A stretch of 33,603 nt of DNA from Phycisphaerae bacterium. GTDB lineage: Bacteria; Planctomycetota; Phycisphaerae; Sedimentisphaerales; Anaerobacaceae. The position numbers were made by a program, and so were the translations under genes. The notes below the pieces were generated by a model. The model saw nothing but the letters and a program-made list of their open reading frames with translations. It made no database searches and had not been told where the DNA came from. The DNA is taken from positions 1 through 33,603 of the forward strand of contig JADHXR010000087.1 in assembly GCA_016782865.1 (NCBI GenBank). The letters run 5' to 3'. This document shows positions 25,719 through 32,175 of the stretch, piece after piece. How positions within the stretch are numbered: the stretch's first letter is position 1; the number at the start of each line of letters is the position of its first letter.

Positions 25719-28700
25719 TTCTGCTCGAAACATACGATCTTTCCGTCAGCCAGCGCGGTGTATAGTCGGCCGCCGGCGCAGATCATCCCGTCAAAGACCG
25801 GCACCGCGCCCAGATTGTATTCGGCCAGCGGTTTGCCGTCGGAAGCCGAAACCGCCCGAAGGACCGCGCCGCGCTGCCCGCTCCAGGACCTGCTTTGGGC
25901 CGCGAGTTTCTCCTTCAGCGCCGTATCGTCGGGATTGTCCCATACCTTCTCCTCGTTCACCAGATTGGGCGGACCGGCAACAAAGAGAACTTTGTTCGTC
26001 AGCACCATGGACTTTGCGAGAAAGGTCGGGTCTTCTTTCCTCCATCGATAACCCACCGCCGTCAACTCCTTTGCCGAGTACTGTTTGCGCAGCTTCCAGT
26101 TTGCCTTGTCCCCTTCGTTCTCTTCGCGTCTGTCTCGGGCTTTGCTCGCGATATCCTTCTCGGTTTTCAGGACGCGATCGGGCCCATCCTCATCGGGCTG
26201 GCGGTTGGCCGCATAGAGCTGGTACTCCATTATAGGCGACTGCGCGTAGTGCTCGGGCTTTCGCCCGAATCCGTAGACGGTTGTGTCGTCGAAAGCGAGG
26301 ATCCGCCCGGCCGGGGCGAAGCGTCCTCCTTCGAACCACACCCGCCAGCCGTAGTTGACCGTGACACCCAGCATCCAATACGTGCGGTGCATCCAGGTGT
26401 CATCAAGGAAGCCAACCGGGCTAAACAAGTGGGCGCCCTGCCGGCCCTGATGATGGACGTCGAGGTCCGGGGCTATGCGGAGCCGCTTGCCTTGGAGGTC
26501 GAACTGCTGGGATCGCATGTAAATCCGTTCGCCGTCGCTGGAAAGAATATCGGGCATGGCTACCGGCATCGTCAAGCCGACCCAGCCGGCCTGGAGTTCC
26601 TGGAGGTCCTTGCCCGTCTCGGGGTCCTTGTCGTCCATCACATTGACAGAAAGCATCCGTCCGGTCCGGGCGTCGAGACGATAGAATCGCAGGCCGCCGT
26701 CGAGGAACAAGGATCGCCCGGCCACGAAATGTACAACAGCCTGCCCTGAGCCTGTCGAAGGGTCATTCTGCACGAGGACACTGCCGTTAACCGGCCAGAC
26801 CGATTCGAGTTGGCCGTACGACATGAGCAGTCTCTCTGCCGCCGCTGCGAGGAAACGCCAGGCGAGTTTGCCGTCACGCGCACGCAGGCAGTAGACCCAC
26901 CCGTCCCGGCTGCCGAATATCACGAGATTCTCATGCACAGTCGGAGGAGAATCCACCCGTGCGCCCGCCGTGAACGACCAGAGCTTGACGCCCGAGGCAG
27001 CGTCGAGGGCGTGCACCGTGTGTGTGTCAATCGACACGGTAAAGACCCTTGCCCCCGCGGAGACAAGACTGCTGAGCCGGCCGCCGATTTCGGTCTGCCA
27101 GGCCTGCTTGAGCGAAGGAGAAACATCCGACGGCACAAAACCGCTTCGCTCGGCATCATGTCGGTAGGTCGGCCAGTCGCCGTCGCTTCGACCTGCGGAT
27201 ACACTGTTTCTCACGTCTGCGTATGCCGGTCCGCGCTGCAGTCTGTCTTCATCCGCCACTTCGCTCAGGGGGACATCCAGAGCGGGTGCCAGGGCATTGA
27301 AACCGCGTGTCTTGGTTTCGTGCAGGCATGCGCATGGATTGGGAGGCGTGTAGATGAGTCCGTTGCAGGGCATGATTCCGTACACGCACGCGCCGCGGGT
27401 CCAGTGGTGGACGGTGACCTCCCTCTTGCGCACGTCCGCGAATTCGATCCCCGTCCGGGACGCGAGGACGTACAGGTCGGTCGCCTTCGAGCGGTGACAT
27501 CGCGGGTGAAACCATGTCATCTTGGGCGGTTTGAAGCTGGCCTCTACCTTGCCGGTCAGCAGGTTCTTGCCTATAAACGGAGTGGCTCCCGTACCGCCCG
27601 ACCAGACCAGGTCGTTGACGACCAGGACATCACCCGGAGAATGGTGGCCGGCGCTGGGATGTTTCGATCTCCACAATACCTCTCCGTCACCGGCATCCAG
27701 GGCGACGATAGAAGAAACGGTCGGCGAATAGAGAACTACGTCCTCGTAGATGACAAGCGTCGGTGCGTTCTGACTCGTGTACTCTGTCACCGATGCGATC
27801 GATTCGGATTGCCAGCGCAGCCCGCCGTTGTCGCGGCGCAGGCTGATGATCTTCTGGCCGTCGCTGAAGTACACGCTTTTCTCATCGGCGCCGAGGCTCA
27901 GTGGCGCCACCGGATACCGTTTGCGCCACAACAATTCGCCCGTCTCGGCTTCGAAAGCGGCAACGGACTGCCTGGCCTGGCCGCGAGTCCATTTGTCGAT
28001 GATCCTCGCGCGGGCAGCTTCGTTCCAAACGAAAGGATCCTTGGGCTTGAAGACAGGGGTTTTCAAATCTTCGATAATGTTGGCGAACAGGACGCCGTCG
28101 GAAACGATCAATCCTTCGGTTCCGGCTGTGCCCTCGTAGGTCAGGAGATTTTCGCCCGTACCGGCATCCAGCGCCGTCACCGGCTGCTCGTAGCCCAGCG
28201 TGACATAGACGCGGTCACCGACCGCGACCAGACGCCGGGGCAGCTTTGCCGGCCCGCTCTTGAGCGGCCACAAATGCGGATACCATTGCGGGATGGAACG
28301 TTTCCAGAGAAGCGACCCGTTAAAGGCATCTCGGGCGATCAATTTCCAATCGGCAGGCAGTTGAATCGATGCCATCGGGGCTTCGTCTATGGTGTAGAAG
28401 ATCCGCCCGCCTGCCGAGACCAGGGCGTGCATCCCCGACATCTTCTCATGAGACCGGGTCCACTTCGGACCGTTCTCCCACTGTAGCCGCCGAGGCGGAC
28501 CGACCACCGTGTCATGCGCCACCGCGTTGTTGCTCGGATCGTGCATGTAATGAGTCCACTCATCGATCTCCGGCGGGCGGGGCTTGACGATCTTTTCCCA
28601 TTTGCCGTCTCGCTCGATGTAAGCAACCCCGTTGGGGACCAAGACTCGCATGATCTCATCTATCGCAATAGCGCCCTGCTTTTGGCAGATCAGCAGGTTT

Positions 28701-29029
28701 ACGAGGTTGTCGATATATGGCAGGTCGCTGCCGGCGAACTGGGCAACAGATACTTTCCCGTAGAGTCCAAGAGACTTGACGTGCGCGCGAGCCTTAGCGA
28801 CACTCTCCGGTGTCTCGGCAAGACCGTGGACAACCAGACGCTCATGCGCCCCCAGCGCGGCGGCGAGTTCACCGTCCCCGCAGTTCAGATGAACGACCAG
28901 GCCGCCTTGAACACCCGTTGCCTTGAGAATCTCCGCAGCCTCTCGCCGGACATCTGCAGCGCGCGCCGAGACGGGGGCCAGATACACCATCGATGCCGCA
29001 AGCAGCAGGCAGGTCAGTCGTCTGTTCAT
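25715..29029 (-). CDS. Secreted methyltransferase-like/PQQ-type beta-propeller fusion protein
   Basis: 1,104 residues. A signal peptide covers 1-25 (hydrophobic core, then SARAA). Residues about 27-150 look like a class I SAM-methyltransferase fold (motif I LNCGDGELAAAL at 48-59, later LVPNGVAYIER). From about 165 on, many PQQ-like propeller blades follow (ALDAGTGENLLTYEG, VAAFEAETGELLWRKRY, VHALDAASGVKLWSF). Conserved cysteine motifs lie between blades: RCHRSKATDLY and RGACVYGIMPCNGL..PPNPCACLHE. This is a family I recognise from planctomycetes, but its function is unknown; a role as a periplasmic scaffold or dehydrogenase-like protein is inference. The residues PSTGSGQA (757-764) come from a 24-bp insertion. 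AAGGAG lies 7 bases before the ATG. First gene of the operon; its stop overlaps the GH9 start. Confidence 0.92.
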   Translation of the reverse strand: MNRRLTCLLLAASMVYLAPVSARAADVRREAAEILKATGVQGGLVVHLNCGDGELAAALGAHERLVVHGLAETPESVAKARAHVKSLGLYGKVSVAQFAGSDLPYIDNLVNLLICQKQGAIAIDEIMRVLVPNGVAYIERDGKWEKIVKPRPPEIDEWTHYMHDPSNNAVAHDTVVGPPRRLQWENGPKWTRSHEKMSGMHALVSAGGRIFYTIDEAPMASIQLPADWKLIARDAFNGSLLWKRSIPQWYPHLWPLKSGPAKLPRRLVAVGDRVYVTLGYEQPVTALDAGTGENLLTYEGTAGTEGLIVSDGVLFANIIEDLKTPVFKPKDPFVWNEAARARIIDKWTRGQARQSVAAFEAETGELLWRKRYPVAPLSLGADEKSVYFSDGQKIISLRRDNGGLRWQSESIASVTEYTSQNAPTLVIYEDVVLYSPTVSSIVALDAGDGEVLWRSKHPSAGHHSPGDVLVVNDLVWSGGTGATPFIGKNLLTGKVEASFKPPKMTWFHPRCHRSKATDLYVLASRTGIEFADVRKREVTVHHWTRGACVYGIMPCNGLIYTPPNPCACLHETKTRGFNALAPALDVPLSEVADEDRLQRGPAYADVRNSVSAGRSDGDWPTYRHDAERSGFVPSDVSPSLKQAWQTEIGGRLSSLVSAGARVFTVSIDTHTVHALDAASGVKLWSFTAGARVDSPPTVHENLVIFGSRDGWVYCLRARDGKLAWRFLAAAAERLLMSYGQLESVWPVNGSVLVQNDPSTGSGQAVVHFVAGRSLFLDGGLRFYRLDARTGRMLSVNVMDDKDPETGKDLQELQAGWVGLTMPVAMPDILSSDGERIYMRSQQFDLQGKRLRIAPDLDVHHQGRQGAHLFSPVGFLDDTWMHRTYWMLGVTVNYGWRVWFEGGRFAPAGRILAFDDTTVYGFGRKPEHYAQSPIMEYQLYAANRQPDEDGPDRVLKTEKDIASKARDRREENEGDKANWKLRKQYSAKELTAVGYRWRKEDPTFLAKSMVLTNKVLFVAGPPNLVNEEKVWDNPDDTALKEKLAAQSRSWSGQRGAVLRAVSASDGKPLAEYNLGAVPVFDGMICAGGRLYTALADGKIVCFEQK
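26738..26761 (-). repeat. 24-bp in-frame insertion of a dispersed small repeat (encodes PSTGSGQA)
   Basis: On the minus strand the insertion begins CCTTCGACAGGCTCAGGG and ends CAGGCT. It adds exactly eight codons between VLVQND and VVHFVAGRS, which would otherwise read as a normal propeller strand. From memory, the same string (seen as PSTGSGQA or LRQAQGR depending on frame) recurs in proteins and spacers of many uncultured bacteria. I saw only one copy in this window. Confidence 0.8.
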
Positions 29030-29548
29030 GTCGTTCTCCTTAGCTTTCGACCTATTCAGAAATTCTGCCGGAGACGGAAACTTATGCCTTCAGCCCGTCC
29101 TGTCCGAACCGTCCGATCATAAAACAGCATATCACCATTTCCCGCAATTTCAACGATTCGCGTTCTGTCCTTTCCTTTCTTCGCAAATAGTCCGTGGCAA
29201 ACAGACTCGGTGTGCTAAGCAAAACTCTAAAGATGCCGAACGAGACTGTCTTGAAGCATCTGTTGCGAGAGCGCTTTTTGAGATACGAAATGGGGAATCC
29301 CGGAATAATGGACAGTCTGATAATAAACCTGACAAAGTAGCAACATTTGAGATTACCAAGACATTTCACAAGATAACCCTATATGACGACTATTTCTTTG
29401 TTGAATTGCCTGTCTCTAAAGGACGATTAAACTACAGAGATATTGGCCGAAGGACTATACGCACAGCTTGAGTATAGAGGGCCATTTCGTGAGGTATGGC
29501 ATACTTAACAAAGAGTAACGTAATTTTTCAAAGTCCTCGCTAAGAAAG
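29030..29548. other. AT-richer intergenic region between operon and pilin gene
   Basis: 519 bases, visibly richer in A and T than the flanking genes from about 29100 on. It must hold the promoter of the minus-strand operon and that of the pilin gene, but no convincing -35/-10 pair was found. A short inverted repeat GTATG-G-CATAC lies at 29494-29504, about 45 bases before the pilin start, as a possible operator. No protein family was recognised in any frame. Confidence 0.55.
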
Positions 29549-29956
29549 ATGGAAAGTAGAAAAGGCTTTACACTAAGTGAGTTGATGGTGGTAATTCTCA
29601 TCATTGGCATCCTTGCTGCAGCGGTAGTTCCCATTTACCGAGGCCGAATTGATTCCGCCAAGTGGTCGGAAGGAAAGACCGCAATGGGCACTATCGCTGA
29701 ATCGCTGCGCATGTATGCCGCCGAGAAAGGTGAAGGTGGAAATTATGGGAATAATTTGCCCACGTTTTTGGAGTTGGGTTTCACTGCCGGAGATCTTCAG
29801 GGCGTATATTTCGACGTTAGTAATTATGAGGTTGGAAAAGTGAGTTATAAGAAAGATAAGTTGAAGTCTAAGATCAAGGCTACGGCACCTGCAGGAATTA
29901 CAGGTCCCAGTGAGATAACGTTGAATGAAAACGGTGATTGGAAAGAAAAGAAGTAA
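29549..29956 (+). CDS. Type IV pilin-like / pseudopilin protein
   Basis: 135 residues with a class III (prepilin) signal: short basic leader MESRKG, cleavage before Phe, then FTLSELMVVILIIGILAAAVVP with the conserved Glu at mature position 5. The hydrophobic helix is followed by YRGRIDSAKWSEGKTAMGTI, the usual helix end of GspG/PilA-type proteins, and a short globular C-terminal part rich in Lys and Gly. It should be processed by a prepilin peptidase and assembled in a pilus or type II secretion pseudopilus. No other pilus or secretion gene is in the window, and it lacks the long C-terminal domain of the DUF1559 proteins common in planctomycetes. The ribosome site is weak (AAGAAAG directly before the ATG). 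The surrounding sequence is AT-richer than the neighbours, compatible with transfer. Confidence 0.9.
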   Translation: MESRKGFTLSELMVVILIIGILAAAVVPIYRGRIDSAKWSEGKTAMGTIAESLRMYAAEKGEGGNYGNNLPTFLELGFTAGDLQGVYFDVSNYEVGKVSYKKDKLKSKIKATAPAGITGPSEITLNENGDWKEKK

Positions 29957-30291
29957 AAGAAGGACAAAAACAGTTACGTTGATGAAGTGTAAGTTAGTGC
30001 CTTGGTGTCTTTGTGGCCATGAGGCAGTCGTAGGATGGGCAACTTGTTTGCCCATGCGGATGGGCTGTTAACTTTTCTCAACCTTCTTTTCTCCTGCTCC
30101 TCCAAGAAAACCAAAGCCAATTTCGGGGCAAGTCAAAGATTCCGGTCGCGGAGAGTTCCTGCCGATTCGGTTTCGTCAGCCTCGCGGACGGGCTGCGGGC
30201 GAAGGTTCCAATCGCCGGGAATATGACTCTGTTTAGCGCAAGGCAGCCTGGATGAGCCCCGCCGGATCGCCGAGAACAGCCTCGTGACTCT
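29957..30291. other. Convergent intergenic region after pilin and sulfatase genes
   Basis: 335 bases with no gene recognised. It holds the hairpin at 30035-30055 and then GC-rich unassigned sequence. It is where the two convergent transcripts should end, but no classical stem plus T-run terminator was found. Confidence 0.5.
30035..30055. repeat. Palindromic hairpin, REP-like
   Basis: ATGGGCAA and TTGCCCAT are perfect 8-bp complements around CTTGT. A further GGATGGGC follows at about 30058. The string GTAGGATGGGCAA...TTGCCCAT resembles short dispersed palindromes (GTAGGGTGGGCA type) I know from many environmental bacteria. It could also help end the convergent transcripts, though no T-run is adjacent. 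Confidence 0.45.
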
Positions 30292-31755
30292 TCAGCTCTT
30301 CTTCTCCTGTCGCGCTTCCCTCTTCTTGTTTCTGTATGGGGCCACGGGCGGCAGCAGAGGTTTGAGCCTTGCTACGATGTCAGGGTGCTGGTCTGCAACA
30401 TCGTCTATCTCGGCAAGGTCGGTCTTCAGATCGTAGAGAGTCAGTTTGATCGACGTGTCAGTCTTCGAATTCTTCGCCTTGGGCCGGTTTGCGATCAGTT
30501 TGTACCGGCCGTCAAAGACCAGTGACCAGTCACCCAGAGAACTGGTGGCGTAAGATCGCGGTAAAGGACCTCGTCCTGCGAGGAAGGGACGCAGGGATCT
30601 GGAGTCCATCTTTCTCGGAATCGAAATCCCGGCGAAGTCCAGGAAAGTCGCCGTCACGTCCAGCGTCTCTGTGGGTGTATCGCATACCACGCCCTTGCGA
30701 ACACCCGGCCCGGCTATCACCAGCGGCACGCACGCCGAGGGATGGTAGGGCTTGGACTTGCCGCCCATGCCGCGGTCGCCGAGCATCTCGCCGTGGTCGG
30801 AGCAGTAGACGATCAGCGTGTTCTCAATCTCACGGCGTTTTTTCAATTCGTTCTGGAAGACTCCCAGCCAGCGATCGATGTTATCGATCATGGCGCCGTA
30901 ATTGCGCCTCTTGCCGGGCTTTTCATCGCCCTTACCCGCTCGCACCGGCGGGAAGGTCGTGTCTTTCAACTTTTCATACATGGACTTGGTCACATCCATG
31001 GGCGGGTGAGGGCCGTTGAAGTTGATCTGGATGAACCAGGGCTTTCCCTTTGGAACCGAACGGATCAGATTAAGCCCGTTGTTGGCGATCCAGTTGTCGC
31101 AGTAGGCGTCATTGGGCACCAAGGACGGCCCCGGATAGTCGTGGTCCAGGGTCTTGAAATTCTTGATATGAGCATCCACGAGATCCCTGCTCTCGAGCAT
31201 GGCAAAGTAAGGCTCGGGTATCTTGCTGCTCTTGTAGGCGTTTGCCCCGTCCATCTTTCCGGCGTTGTCTATCCCGTCGGTGAAGCCCCAGGCCTCGAGC
31301 AGGGAAGGTTTGCCCGGCCTTGGGTGCCTGCCGTCGTATCCCCAGTTTTTGCCCGGCTTGTCCAGGTCGAATTTGCCGCACCCGAGCACAGCATAGCCGG
31401 CATCGCGAAGCAGAGTATAAAAGGTCGTCTGGTCCAGCGGATATGGATTGCCGTTGCCTGCAACTCCGCAGTTTTCGTAGGTTCTGCCCGAGGCCAGGCA
31501 GGCCCGCGACGGTGCGCAGACGGGCGCCGGGCTGAAGGCGTTGCTAAAGTGAATGCCCTGTTTGGCCAGGGCGGCCAGGTTGGGCGTTATGTCCGGCATG
31601 TGCGAACTCATGCTCGTCCAGTCGAACCGATGCTGATCGGGATAAAAGAACAGAATGTTAGGACGCGAAGCGCCGGCCCCGGCCGCCAAACGATCCAAAC
31701 CAACCACGGCACAAAGACCCGCACCTGTCACTCGAAGAAAACTTCGTCGATTCAT
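30292..31755 (-). CDS. Tat-exported type I (formylglycine) sulfatase
   Basis: 487 residues from the ATG at 31755, chosen because GGAG lies 5 bases upstream and the protein then begins with the Tat signal NRRSFLRVTGAG; an in-frame ATG at 31797 has no such support. RPNILFFYPDQHR supplies the first metal ligands. Cys80 in CAPSRACLASG fits the CxPSR signature whose Cys becomes formylglycine. SDHGEMLGDRG and GGKSKPYHPS supply the remaining metal and sulfate ligands. The enzyme should hydrolyse sulfate esters outside the cytoplasm, on a sulfated polysaccharide or its fragments. It needs a formylglycine-generating enzyme or anaerobic maturase, not seen here. It stands apart from the main operon by the pilin gene; with the galactosidase it hints at a sulfated galactan, which is inference. 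Confidence 0.94.
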   Translation of the reverse strand: MNRRSFLRVTGAGLCAVVGLDRLAAGAGASRPNILFFYPDQHRFDWTSMSSHMPDITPNLAALAKQGIHFSNAFSPAPVCAPSRACLASGRTYENCGVAGNGNPYPLDQTTFYTLLRDAGYAVLGCGKFDLDKPGKNWGYDGRHPRPGKPSLLEAWGFTDGIDNAGKMDGANAYKSSKIPEPYFAMLESRDLVDAHIKNFKTLDHDYPGPSLVPNDAYCDNWIANNGLNLIRSVPKGKPWFIQINFNGPHPPMDVTKSMYEKLKDTTFPPVRAGKGDEKPGKRRNYGAMIDNIDRWLGVFQNELKKRREIENTLIVYCSDHGEMLGDRGMGGKSKPYHPSACVPLVIAGPGVRKGVVCDTPTETLDVTATFLDFAGISIPRKMDSRSLRPFLAGRGPLPRSYATSSLGDWSLVFDGRYKLIANRPKAKNSKTDTSIKLTLYDLKTDLAEIDDVADQHPDIVARLKPLLPPVAPYRNKKREARQEKKS

Positions 31756-32158
31756 AGCCACTCCAGATTCACAAAACAAGTTGTCCTCTCGGCCCACAAC
31801 GATTCTATAAGGCCTTCTGAGTATACCAGAACGGGCCGGAGAAATCCACCTCTGCCTGCAATCTCGAGGGTATATGCTATCTTCCTGGCGTTCGGCGCCG
31901 ACGGAGCTTTATCGCTGGAGTTCGAGGGCAACCCGGATGACCCGGTCGCCGAGATCAAAGAGTGTCTGGCCGTCGCCGCCGAAGCTGCGCGGAAAGTTAC
32001 GTCCGCACCAAGGCTCTGCCTGAAAACTCGATCTGGCTTCGAGCGGCTTATTTTCCGCCTGGCTGCATCCGGCTGCATCGACGATAAAGCCAATATCGCC
32101 TGCTTCGCCGTCTTTGTCAGGCGAAAAAACGCTCGCTCTCGGGCCGACGACGGAGTTT
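31756..32158. other. Intergenic region between two minus-strand genes, half occupied by a foldback element
   Basis: Bases 31756-32006 hold the sulfatase leader and sequence with no recognised family on either strand. Bases 32007-32175 hold the foldback element described separately. The distance argues against co-transcription of the oxidoreductase and the sulfatase. Confidence 0.55.
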
Positions 32159-32175
32159 TCAGACAGAGCCTAGTT
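32007..32175. mobile_element. MITE-like foldback element with 23-bp imperfect terminal inverted repeats
   Basis: The left arm (32007-32029, core GGCTCTGCCTGAAAACTC) and right arm (32153-32175, core GAGTTTTCAGACAGAGCC) are complementary at 20 of 23 positions. Inside, 32051-32063 pairs with 32116-32128 at 11 of 13 positions, so most of the 169 bases fold into one long imperfect hairpin. No transposase is encoded and no clear target duplication was found. The right arm contains the stop codon of the downstream-strand oxidoreductase gene. Confidence 0.55.

Noticed and set aside
26810..28486. Long open frame on the plus strand (558 codons) opposite the propeller gene
   Set aside because: The minus strand has a clear family, signal peptide and ribosome site; the plus frame is Arg/Gly/Val-rich without motifs and is an antisense shadow.
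29233..29340. 35-residue open frame in the AT-richer region
   Set aside because: There is no ribosome site and no recognisable sequence; its length is expected by chance.
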